Part shown: in pieces, positions 5,895-11,757 of the stretch
Numbering within the stretch: the first letter of the stretch is position 1
Layout: each line of letters starts with the position of its first letter
Source: Candidatus Krumholzibacteriia bacterium
GTDB taxonomy: Bacteria; Krumholzibacteriota; Krumholzibacteriia; Krumholzibacteriales; Krumholzibacteriaceae
Assembly (NCBI GenBank): GCA_026387805.1
Contig: JAPLKY010000450.1
Location: forward strand, 1 to 11,757
Reading direction: 5' to 3'
DNA: 11,757 bases
Notes under the pieces: generated by a model
What the model was told of the DNA's origin: nothing
What the model saw: the letters and a program-made list of their open reading frames with translations, nothing else
Databases searched by the model: none
Translations under genes and position numbers: made by a program

Positions 5895-8108
5895 GTGGAA
5901 GATTTCAAGAATCTCAAGGGAGAGGGACTTCGCCGCGTCGTCGCCGTCGTCTCGATAATTGTGACCCTCTACTATCTCTACTGGAGGGTCACGGAGACCT
6001 TCAACGAATCGGCGCTCTTCTTCTCGTGGGCGCTGTTCGTCGCGGAATGCTTCGGCACGCTCACGACGTTTCTTTTCTTCTTCGCGGTATGGCGGCCCAT
6101 ATCGCGCGCCGTGCCCGAGTCGCTCGCCGGGCGCACCGTGGACGTCCTCGTCCCGACGAAGAACGAGCCGGTTTCCATTCTGCGGAAGACGCTCCTCGCC
6201 TGCAACGATCTCAAATATCCGCACCGGACCCTTCTCCTCGACGACGGGAACCGTTCCGAGGTCAAGGCGCTCTGCGAGGAGCTCGGGTGCGTCTACCTCG
6301 CGCGGGAGAGCCACGAGCACGCGAAGGCTGGCAATATCAACTTCGGGCTGAGGCACTCGACCGCCGAGTTCATCGCCATCTTCGACGCCGACCACGCGCC
6401 GCTCCCGCATTTTATCGATCGCCTCATCGGCTATTTCAAGGACGAGAAGGTCGCCTTCGCCCAGGCGCCGCAGGAATTTTACAACATCGATTCGTTCCAG
6501 CACCGCGCCGACCACGAAAAGAAATACGTCTGGACCGAACAGGGGCTCTTCTACAACCTCATCCAGCCGGGGCGCGACCGCTGGAACGCCGCTTATTTCG
6601 TCGGGAGCTGCACCCTCATGAGGCGCGCGGCGCTCGACGACGTCGGCGGCTTCGCGACGAGCTCGATCACGGAGGACATGCTGACTTCGATCCGCATTCA
6701 CCAGAAGGGCTGGTCGTCCGTCTATCACAACGAAGGGCTCGCCTACGGGCTGGCGGCCGAGACGATCAATCCGTTCCATATTCAGCGGAAGCGGTGGGGG
6801 CTCGGGGGGTGGCAGGTATTCTTCAAGGCGAACCCGCTCTTCGTGCGGGGGCTCAGCTTCCCGCAGCGGCTGTGCTACCTCGGGAGCCTCATCTATCCGA
6901 TCGAAGGGTTTCAGAAATTCGTGTTCTATATAACGCCTCCGATCGTGCTCTTCACCGGCATCCTTCCGATGAACGCCCTCGACATCACGTATCTCCTTCA
7001 CTTCATCCCGTACTATGCGCTCTCGCTCTTCGCCTTCAACGAGATGGGACGCGGGTACGCGGGGTATCTCCTGCTCGAGCAGTTCAGCATGGGCAAGTTC
7101 TTCACGTATCTCGAATCGTTCTTCTCCCTGTTCCTCCCGCGCCGGGCGAGACAATTCAAGGTTACGCCGAAGGGACGGGGGACTTCGACGCCGTATCCGC
7201 TCGTCGTCCCGCAGGCGCTCGTGTTCGCGGGGAGCGTCGTCGCGATCGTATGGGCGCTCTTCCAGCTTCTGCTGGGCTTGCGCGGCGACGAGTTCATCAT
7301 CGCGGTGAACAGCCTCTGGGCTCTTTTCAACAGCGGACTCGCCGTCGCGATCATTCTCTACGCGCGAACGAAATTCTATCAGCGGAGAACCGATTTCCGC
7401 ATCCAGGACGCCGTGCCCGTCTTCTTCACCTATCGCGACGGCGGAAAAGCGGTGCGCCAGCTCGCCGCGGCGGACGACGCCACGGAGACCGGCATGTCGC
7501 TCGTCGCCGCGGGACCGATCCCCGAGGGCGGCGATCTCGAGCTCGAGATCATGCTTCCGCGCAAGACGCTCGCCGGCACGGGACACGTCATGCACGTGAA
7601 AACCGTGAACGCGGGAGCGGACGTGATCGCGCGCGCGGGCGTCGCCGTGACGGGGCAATCGGGCGAGGTGGACGTGATGTCGCGGTATCTCCATGAATCG
7701 GCCGTTTCGAAGTTCCTCGCCGAGTACACGACGCGGTACCTCACGTACATCGAGAGCCGGATGGGGCCGAGGCTGGAGCGCAAGGCCCGGGCGAGGCGCA
7801 TCCGCGCGTACCTGCCGGCCGTCACCCGCGGGAAGAGCGGCGTCGATTCATACGGAGTGATCCGGAACATCTCGCAGAGCGGGTATCTCCTCGCCGCACG
7901 CGAGAACCTCGCCGAAGGGGACCGCGTGGCGGTCGAGGTGGTCGTCGGAGACCGGAACGTGCGGCTCCCGGGGATCGTCGTGCGGGTCGTGCGCCATCCC
8001 TCGGAGGATTTTCCCGAATGTGTCGCGGGGGTCGTTTTCGACCGGACGGACGTCGGCGACGTGAACCGCATCCTCGCAATCGCGGACGCGATGGCCGCCC
8101 TGTGGTGA
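5895..8108 (+). CDS. BcsA-like processive family-2 glycosyltransferase with two tandem PilZ domains
   Basis: This 737-residue inner-membrane enzyme (GTG start) would polymerise a polysaccharide from nucleotide sugars and push it across the membrane. Two transmembrane segments (about 13-31, 40-66) precede the cytoplasmic GT2 domain. All processive-synthase motifs are present: DDG at 116-118, DAD at 164-166, TED at 259-261 and QRKRW at 297-301. Four more membrane segments follow (about 340-359, 362-381, 437-460, 467-490), with a BcsA-type gating-loop motif FKVTPK at 421-426. The first PilZ domain (about 497-585) keeps R498xxxR502 and DATETG (528-533), a DxTxxG form of the c-di-GMP site. A second PilZ-like domain (about 630-720) keeps NISQSG (658-663), but its Arg cluster (632-637) lacks clean RxxxR spacing. 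BcsA has four N-terminal helices and one PilZ, so this is a variant. Product could be cellulose or another glycan. The next gene starts 7 bp downstream. Confidence 0.9.
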   Translation: MEDFKNLKGEGLRRVVAVVSIIVTLYYLYWRVTETFNESALFFSWALFVAECFGTLTTFLFFFAVWRPISRAVPESLAGRTVDVLVPTKNEPVSILRKTLLACNDLKYPHRTLLLDDGNRSEVKALCEELGCVYLARESHEHAKAGNINFGLRHSTAEFIAIFDADHAPLPHFIDRLIGYFKDEKVAFAQAPQEFYNIDSFQHRADHEKKYVWTEQGLFYNLIQPGRDRWNAAYFVGSCTLMRRAALDDVGGFATSSITEDMLTSIRIHQKGWSSVYHNEGLAYGLAAETINPFHIQRKRWGLGGWQVFFKANPLFVRGLSFPQRLCYLGSLIYPIEGFQKFVFYITPPIVLFTGILPMNALDITYLLHFIPYYALSLFAFNEMGRGYAGYLLLEQFSMGKFFTYLESFFSLFLPRRARQFKVTPKGRGTSTPYPLVVPQALVFAGSVVAIVWALFQLLLGLRGDEFIIAVNSLWALFNSGLAVAIILYARTKFYQRRTDFRIQDAVPVFFTYRDGGKAVRQLAAADDATETGMSLVAAGPIPEGGDLELEIMLPRKTLAGTGHVMHVKTVNAGADVIARAGVAVTGQSGEVDVMSRYLHESAVSKFLAEYTTRYLTYIESRMGPRLERKARARRIRAYLPAVTRGKSGVDSYGVIRNISQSGYLLAARENLAEGDRVAVEVVVGDRNVRLPGIVVRVVRHPSEDFPECVAGVVFDRTDVGDVNRILAIADAMAALW

Positions 8109-8115
8109 TCACGCC

Positions 8116-9519
8116 ATGAAGAGAACGCATCGGAGATTGTTGCTTTGTGCCATCCTTCTCTACGGCCTGATCGTCAGTCTCGTCGATCTGGACTACAACT
8201 CCGTCTTTATCGACGAGGCGTTTCAGATCACCATGGGGCAGGAGATCATCAGGGGGGAGCCGTGTCTCGGGTGTCCGCACCACACCGGATCGGTGATGAT
8301 CTGGCCGGTGCTCGCGGCGCTGGCCGATTCTGCCGGCGGCATTCACGCCGTCCGGATCCTGACCGTCGTCATCGGCCTCGCCCTCACGGTGATCGTCTAC
8401 GCGACGGCGGCGATGCTGTTCGGCGGGAATCTGGGGCTCATCGCGGCGGCGCTCTTCATGTGCACGGGACAAACCCTCTATCTCATGAAGCTCGGCACCT
8501 ACGACATGATAGCCGCGTTCTTCATCGGCGCCTCATTCTTCATGTTCGTCGTCTCCGCGTGCGTCAAGGCGCCATGGCATCGGAATCTCGCGATCGTTTT
8601 CGGCGCGGCGGCTCTGTTTCTCGCCTCCATCACGAAGTACCTCCTTCCCGTGTTCGTGCCGTCGCTCGTGCTGTACGTCCTGGTCAAGCACGGCATCAAA
8701 CGGACCGCGCTCTTCTGTGTCCTTCCGCTCGCCGTCCTCGGCGCCCTCTACCTGGGATTCGATCAATACGCTCCCCGGATGCAGGTGCTCGGACAGGTCG
8801 AGACCTACGCGAACATCAAGGTGCCGCTCGCGACGATGTTCGAGTGGGCGTTCCGCTGGATCGCGCTCGTGCTTCTGCTGGCCGTCTTCGGCGTATTCCA
8901 CGAACGGCACGGAAAAACGGCGATCGCCCTCATCGCGCTCTCCTCGCCGATCATCATTCTCCATCTCGTGACGCGCGCGGAGCAGTCGGTGAACAAGAAC
9001 ATGATCTTCGCGCTCATCTTTCTCGTTCCCGCCGCGGCTCTCGGAGTGGAGCACCTGGCGAGGATCTTCTCGTCCGGCGCGAGACACCGGATGGTCCGCG
9101 GCTTCTTCACCGTTTCGATCCTCGTCATATTCTGGGCGTACGGCCTCTTCAACCTGCACTGGCTCGAGCGGCAGTATCCGGACGTGACCCCGTTGATCGA
9201 GTTCTTCGAGACGAAGGGCTTCGACGGAATGACCGTCGCGTTCAACGGCTGGGACGGGGTCATCTATGAGTATGTGCTCGGGGACCGGTATCCCCACGCG
9301 CGGTTCCTCAATATGCTCGAGATCCGGAAAACGGATTCGCCGAGACCGGCGTTCGCCGAGCGGGTGGATTTCGTGGTGTGCGAAGATCTCTTCTACGGGA
9401 AGATGTCTCCATGCAGCCAGTTCGAGCCGTATTTCGAGGACGGCTACGTGCTGCTCAGGAATTTCACGATCGAACACTCATGGGGCGAGACGGACGCCCA
9501 GATCTACGGAAGGAGATAG
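8116..9519 (+). CDS. GT39/PMT-like polytopic membrane glycosyltransferase (putative)
   Basis: This 467-residue protein has about nine to ten hydrophobic segments up to residue 345 and a C-terminal soluble part (about 346-467). The first loop contains D33-E34 in SVFIDEAF, the acidic pair seen in the first periplasmic loop of PMT/ArnT-type (GT-C) glycosyltransferases. TYD at 128-130 in a later loop also fits that group. Such enzymes transfer a sugar from a polyprenyl-phosphate donor to an acceptor on the outer face of the inner membrane. The acceptor here is unknown; a plausible one is the glycan made by the upstream synthase. The start is 7 bp after the synthase stop with no strong ribosome binding site, suggesting translational coupling. 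The end overlaps the ribosome binding site of the next gene. Assignment rests on topology and the DE motif, so the family is moderately sure and the substrate is not known. Confidence 0.7.
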   Translation: MKRTHRRLLLCAILLYGLIVSLVDLDYNSVFIDEAFQITMGQEIIRGEPCLGCPHHTGSVMIWPVLAALADSAGGIHAVRILTVVIGLALTVIVYATAAMLFGGNLGLIAAALFMCTGQTLYLMKLGTYDMIAAFFIGASFFMFVVSACVKAPWHRNLAIVFGAAALFLASITKYLLPVFVPSLVLYVLVKHGIKRTALFCVLPLAVLGALYLGFDQYAPRMQVLGQVETYANIKVPLATMFEWAFRWIALVLLLAVFGVFHERHGKTAIALIALSSPIIILHLVTRAEQSVNKNMIFALIFLVPAAALGVEHLARIFSSGARHRMVRGFFTVSILVIFWAYGLFNLHWLERQYPDVTPLIEFFETKGFDGMTVAFNGWDGVIYEYVLGDRYPHARFLNMLEIRKTDSPRPAFAERVDFVVCEDLFYGKMSPCSQFEPYFEDGYVLLRNFTIEHSWGETDAQIYGRR

Positions 9520-9522
9520 AAT

Positions 9523-9951
9523 ATGAAACGTCACGCATTCGGGATCGCTCTCGCGCTTACGTGCCTCGTTCTCTGCTCGGGAAGCGCACAGGCCATCGTC
9601 GGTTTTCGCGGATCAACGTGGGGGGATCTGAGTGGGGAGATGCCGAAGGAGGGGGACGGCAACCTGCTCCTCAACGGCTGGATCAAACAGGGAGTGGACT
9701 GGACGAAGTGGGGGAACGTCACGCTCAACACGTACGCCACGCTGCGGTACCAGGCGGATACGGAAGGGCTCGACTACAACAACTCCGTCGGCCCGGGCCT
9801 CGGGATTTCGCTCGAGGCGTACTCGCCGAGGGGCGTCGTTGCCTCGCTCGGCGTCGAGTACATCTGGGACCGCTACACCACGTTTGACGAGACCGCGCAA
9901 AAGGTCGTCCTCTACGTGAACTGGTACGGCTGGTGGGATCTCAAGAAGTGA
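9523..9951 (+). CDS. Small exported beta-rich protein of unknown function
   Basis: I do not recognise this 142-residue protein. It has a typical signal peptide (residues 1-24, cleavage after AQA). The mature 118 residues are rich in Gly, Trp and Tyr with alternating strand-like patterns, for example VTLNTYATLRYQA (67-79), GLGISLEAYS (92-101), VVASLGVEYIW (105-115) and a C-terminal KVVLYVNWYGWW (128-139). This looks like a short beta-barrel or beta-sandwich protein of the periplasm or outer membrane; it is too short for a full export porin such as BcsC. An AAGGAG site (9510-9515) inside the end of the preceding gene and a 3-bp gap show it is the third gene of the operon. It may therefore help with export, anchoring or modification of the glycan, which is inference from context only. 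Confidence 0.75.
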   Translation: MKRHAFGIALALTCLVLCSGSAQAIVGFRGSTWGDLSGEMPKEGDGNLLLNGWIKQGVDWTKWGNVTLNTYATLRYQADTEGLDYNNSVGPGLGISLEAYSPRGVVASLGVEYIWDRYTTFDETAQKVVLYVNWYGWWDLKK

Positions 9952-9962
9952 TCGCCGCCTGA

Positions 9963-9992
9963 TGCCGTCCCGGCCGTTGCCGTCCCGGCCGG
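9963..9992 (+). repeat. 15-bp tandem duplication forming a GC-rich hairpin between convergent genes
   Basis: TGCCGTCCCGGCCG occurs at 9963-9976 and again at 9978-9991, a tandem repeat with a 15-bp period. CCGGCCG (9970-9976) also pairs with CGGCCGG (9986-9992) around a 9-base loop. It lies in the 48-bp gap between two convergent genes and could act as a bidirectional stop or barrier, but no T tract follows on either strand. Confidence 0.5.
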
Positions 9993-9999
9993 CGCGCCG

Positions 10000-10473
10000 C
10001 TATTTCGGCGGCGCCAGAGCCGAATCCATCGCCGCGATAAGCTCTCGCGGTCCGTAGTAGCCGACGATATGCTTGAGCTTCGTCCCGTCGGTCGTCATGA
10101 ACAGAATGTTGGGAATCCCGATTCCGCCGTATTTGCGCGCGAGGGCGCCGTATTTCGCGGCGACGTCCCGCTGCTTGTCGATGTCGATCCGCACGGGGAC
10201 GAACGCCGAAGCCTTTTCGACGACGGCGCGGTCGCTGAAGGTCGAATCTTCCATCGCCTTGCAGGGAGGGCACCACACGGCCATGAAATCGACCATGACG
10301 GGCTTTCCCTGCTTCTTCGCCTGCGCGAGCCCGTCGTTGATGTTGTAGGTCCATTTGATGCCGCCGTGCTTCTTCGGTTGCCGCCACTTCCCCGCATAGC
10401 CGTTTGCCGCGAGCATCGAGACGATCGCAACGAGAACGATCATCGTAAGAGCGAAGGCGCGTGTTGTTCTCAA
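10000..10473 (-). CDS. Exported or anchored thioredoxin-fold protein, CPPC active site
   Basis: This 157-residue protein has an N-terminal hydrophobic segment (about 5-24) that acts as a signal peptide (possible cleavage after GYA) or as an anchor. A thioredoxin-like domain follows (about 38-155). The active site is WCPPC, W67 with C68 and C71, preceded by the strand PVMVDFMA. The cis-proline is P121 in GIPNILF. The stretch from residue 48, with QAKKQGKPVMVDF and later MEDSTFSD, is typical of the DsbD C-terminal/thioredoxin_7 group. The protein is probably a periplasmic thiol-disulfide oxidoreductase or reductase; CPPC rather than CGPC leaves the redox direction open. The TTG start at 10473 is chosen because AGGAGG (10486-10481, minus strand) sits 7 bp upstream; an earlier in-frame ATG at 10572 would give a poor charged N-terminus. 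It lies downstream of the ferredoxin-like gene on the same strand, with its own promoter-like region. Confidence 0.87.
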   Translation of the reverse strand: MRTTRAFALTMIVLVAIVSMLAANGYAGKWRQPKKHGGIKWTYNINDGLAQAKKQGKPVMVDFMAVWCPPCKAMEDSTFSDRAVVEKASAFVPVRIDIDKQRDVAAKYGALARKYGGIGIPNILFMTTDGTKLKHIVGYYGPRELIAAMDSALAPPK

Positions 10474-10480
10474 TCCGTTC

Positions 10481-10486
10481 CCTCCT
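10481..10486 (-). promoter_or_regulatory. Ribosome binding site that selects a TTG start
   Basis: AGGAGG on the minus strand (10486-10481) is separated by 7 bp from TTG at 10473-10471. No ATG lies at that spacing, so TTG is the likely start codon of the thioredoxin-fold gene. Confidence 0.7.
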
Positions 10487-10516
10487 GAAAACAGTCTTCC
10501 GCGCCGTCCGATGCAG

Positions 10517-10573
10517 GGTGGCGCGCATGATTTCAATGCATGATTATACGAGGCGGGCGTTCCGCGCGCCACC
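10517..10573 (-). promoter_or_regulatory. Perfect TATAAT box inside an inverted-repeat frame, upstream of the thioredoxin-fold gene
   Basis: On the minus strand TATAAT lies at 10548-10543, giving a leader of about 60 bases before TTG 10473. No convincing -35 box is found at 16-18 bp. The box is framed by a perfect 10-bp inverted repeat, GGTGGCGCGC (10517-10526) and GCGCGCCACC (10564-10573). Two copies of GCATGATT (10525-10532 and 10538-10545) lie within it. This may be a regulated promoter. Confidence 0.4.
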
Positions 10574-10575
10574 GA

Positions 10576-11280
10576 TTAGATTTCGTTTCCCCTGATGCCG
10601 ATCATCCGCGACTCGAAGGGTACGTCCTTTCCCGAATCGAGAATCGCCCGTTCGACGAGCCGCACGAGAGCAGTGCAGCACGGCACCTCCATATGGGCGA
10701 CAGTGACCGATCGCACGTCGCTCAGCCGGAACATCGCCGTGAGCTTTTCGAGGTAATGCTCCGCGTCATCGAGCTTCGGGCAGCCGACGAGGAGCGCCTT
10801 GCCAGCGAGCAGATCTTCGTGGAAGCCGGCGTAGGCGAAGGGAACGCAGTCGGCGGCGACGAGCAGATCGGCGCCGTCGAGGAACGGCGCGTCCGGCGGA
10901 ACGAGCATGATCTGCACGGGCCACTGGCTCAGGCGCGAAGGGCGAACCGCGGCTCCGCCCGAAGGGCCGTCGGTCGGGGTGCTCGAGGGCGGAGCCGCCG
11001 GGGCCCTCGACGCATCCGTTTCGATGTTCACGATTCTCGAGCCCGGGCAGCCGGTGAACGCGGGAGCCGGACGGTCCATCGGCTCCGCTTCCCGGGTCTC
11101 GGTCGTGATGGCTCCTTCGGGGCAGTGTCCGATGCAGGCGCCGAGCCCGTCGCAGAGAATGTCGCTCACGACCCTGGCCTTGCCGTCGATGATCCGGAGC
11201 GCTCCCTCGCGGCAGCTCGGAATGCACAGGCTGCAGCCGGTGCACAGGCTCTCGTCGATCTTTATGATCCGTCTCTTCAC
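10576..11280 (-). CDS. 4Fe-4S ferredoxin-like protein with Cys-containing C-terminal domain
   Basis: This 234-residue protein opens with a bacterial dicluster ferredoxin domain. The first motif is complete, C13-x2-C16-x2-C19-x3-C23. The second, C43-x5-C49-x3-C53-P, has Leu46 where the usual second Cys would be. A Pro/Ala/Ser-rich linker (about 85-118) follows, preceded by GCPGS (77-81). The C-terminal domain (about 120-230) carries C145, C167 in VGCPKLDD and the pair C201-C202 in VPCC. Proteins of this layout are, from memory, common in anaerobic bacteria and are annotated only as 4Fe-4S binding proteins; an electron-transfer or redox-sensing role in the cytoplasm is likely, but the partner is unknown. 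There is no signal peptide. The start is GTG 11280 with AGGAGG (11294-11289) 8 bp upstream. A promoter and palindrome lie upstream, and the thioredoxin-fold gene follows 102 bp downstream. Confidence 0.85.
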   Translation of the reverse strand: MKRRIIKIDESLCTGCSLCIPSCREGALRIIDGKARVVSDILCDGLGACIGHCPEGAITTETREAEPMDRPAPAFTGCPGSRIVNIETDASRAPAAPPSSTPTDGPSGGAAVRPSRLSQWPVQIMLVPPDAPFLDGADLLVAADCVPFAYAGFHEDLLAGKALLVGCPKLDDAEHYLEKLTAMFRLSDVRSVTVAHMEVPCCTALVRLVERAILDSGKDVPFESRMIGIRGNEI

Positions 11281-11301
11281 GGAATGGGCCTCCTATATTA
11301 C

Positions 11302-11315
11302 GGTATTATAGTACC
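11302..11315. promoter_or_regulatory. Candidate operator palindrome GGTATTATAGTACC
   Basis: This 14-bp element is a palindrome with one imperfect pair. It lies just after the predicted transcription start of the ferredoxin-like gene and before its ribosome binding site. It also contains TATAAT on the minus strand (11310-11305), which could be a second -10 box. A repressor bound here would block the promoter. Confidence 0.4.
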
Positions 11316-11323
11316 ATTTATCC

Positions 11324-11352
11324 AATATACGGAGCGATCTCCCCTTCGTCAA
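11324..11352 (-). promoter_or_regulatory. Near-consensus promoter of the ferredoxin-like gene
   Basis: On the minus strand TTGACG (11352-11347), a 17-bp spacer and TATATT (11329-11324) match sigma70 consensus at 5/6 and 5/6. The expected start is near 11317, about 37 bases before GTG 11280. The -35 box lies inside a small perfect hairpin, CCCCTT/AAGGGG (11341-11346 and 11351-11356). Confidence 0.65.
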
Positions 11353-11387
11353 GGGGCAAAAACGGCCCTTCGTCGGCGAGCGGCGCA

Positions 11388-11396
11388 TGCTATACT
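11388..11396 (+). promoter_or_regulatory. Extended -10 promoter of the beta-mannosidase gene
   Basis: TGC directly before TATACT (11391-11396) forms an extended -10 element. The -35 region (around 11367-11373) is weak, which extended -10 promoters tolerate. The leader would be about 25 bases and carries GAGGGAGG (11415-11422) before ATG 11427. Confidence 0.5.
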
Positions 11397-11426
11397 GGCG
11401 CCGTTCCCGTCTTCGAGGGAGGATCG

Positions 11427-11757
11427 ATGAATCGCCCGGCTCTCCTCATCGCGCTTTCGATTCAGTTCCTTTCGGCATCATGCAACCAACCTTCCTATCG
11501 CCCGGCGATCGAGTTGGATCGTGACTGGGAATTCCGGCGGGTCTCCGAGGGCACGTGGCGCCCCGCGGGCGTTCCCGGATGCGTTCACACCGATCTCCTC
11601 GCGGCGGGCCTCATCGAAGATCCCTTTTTCGGCACGAACGAGAAGGATCTCCAATGGATCGAAAACGAGGACTGGGAATATCGAACCGTCTTCGACGCCG
11701 CGCCCGCATTCCTCGCGAGGGAGCGTATCGAGATCGATTTCGAGGGGCTCGATACGT
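11427..11757 (+). CDS. Beta-mannosidase-like glycoside hydrolase family 2, N-terminal part
   Basis: The first 110 codons are in the window and the gene runs off the end. Residues 1-18 form a signal peptide ending at Cys19 in LSASC, a possible lipoprotein site although Ser at -3 is atypical. The sugar-binding beta-sandwich domain of GH2 enzymes then begins: WRPAGVPGCVHTDLLAAGLI (44-63), DPFFGTNEKDLQWIENEDWEYR (65-86). This VPG-VH-DL, then DPFFG-NE, then LQWIE-DWEYR pattern is characteristic of beta-mannosidases. They remove beta-linked mannose from the non-reducing end of manno-oligosaccharides; the full enzyme is usually about 800-900 residues. Export suggests that it acts in the periplasm or at the cell surface. 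The start ATG is preceded by GAGGGAGG at good spacing. Catalytic glutamates lie beyond the window. Confidence 0.88.
   Translation, partial: MNRPALLIALSIQFLSASCNQPSYRPAIELDRDWEFRRVSEGTWRPAGVPGCVHTDLLAAGLIEDPFFGTNEKDLQWIENEDWEYRTVFDAAPAFLARERIEIDFEGLDT

Noticed and set aside
5892..7696. Long open frames on both strands overlapping the BcsA-like gene.
   Set aside because: Arg-rich shadow translations; the synthase frame contains every expected motif in order.
5895..8108. Naming the synthase bcsA with cellulose as product.
   Set aside because: Motifs fit processive GT2 synthases generally; the shorter N-terminus, double PilZ and missing partners leave the product open.
11341..11356. Small perfect hairpin CCCCTT/AAGGGG as a terminator.
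   Set aside because: No T tract follows on either strand, the stem is only 6 bp, and it overlaps the -35 box of a good promoter between divergent genes.
10540..11430. A 296-codon plus-strand open frame across the ferredoxin-like gene.
   Set aside because: It is antisense to clear CxxCxxC motifs, has no ribosome binding site and would run through a divergent promoter region.
1..11757. tRNA genes, rRNA, CRISPR arrays, insertion sequences or attachment sites.
   Set aside because: No cloverleaf, spaced repeat array, transposase or terminal inverted repeats were seen by eye.

Overview
This is a GC-rich bacterial window. Its genes mostly start behind strong AGGAGG-type ribosome binding sites, and GTG and TTG starts occur beside ATG. 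Putative sigma70-like promoters and intrinsic terminators separate the transcription units. Exported or membrane proteins dominate: lipoproteins, secreted enzymes and envelope glycosyltransferases. This fits a diderm (Gram-negative-type) bacterium. A ferredoxin of a kind common in anaerobes hints at anaerobic or low-oxygen life. Many of these families are common in uncultured FCB-related phyla, but the sequence alone does not fix the lineage.

Region 1 (1-546): the last 22 codons of an unidentified gene, two back-to-back intrinsic terminators, and a small putative lipoprotein (164-499). Region 2 (547-5652): a minus-strand membrane-bound spermidine-synthase-like protein (547-2073) is divergent from a two-gene plus-strand unit. 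That unit holds a secreted S9 prolyl-oligopeptidase-family peptidase with an extra C-terminal DUF3108-like domain (2216-4945) and an exported flavin-reductase-like protein (4987-5652), and it ends in a terminator near 5683-5720.

Region 3 (5791-9951) is the most interesting part. It is a compact three-gene unit driven by a good promoter. The first gene is a BcsA-like processive family-2 glycosyltransferase ending in two tandem PilZ domains. The second is a GT39/PMT-like polytopic membrane protein 7 bp downstream. The third is a 142-residue exported, aromatic and beta-rich protein 3 bp further on. No BcsB, BcsC or BcsZ partner lies in this unit. I read it as a candidate cyclic-di-GMP-responsive envelope polysaccharide synthesis and modification system with a non-canonical partner set.

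Region 4 (10000-11280, minus strand): an exported or membrane-anchored thioredoxin-fold protein with a CPPC active site and a TTG start, and upstream of it a 4Fe-4S ferredoxin-like protein whose second cluster motif has a Leu in place of one Cys. The ferredoxin has a near-consensus promoter followed directly by a near-perfect palindrome. Region 5 (11427-end): the N-terminus of a GH2 beta-mannosidase, divergent from the ferredoxin.
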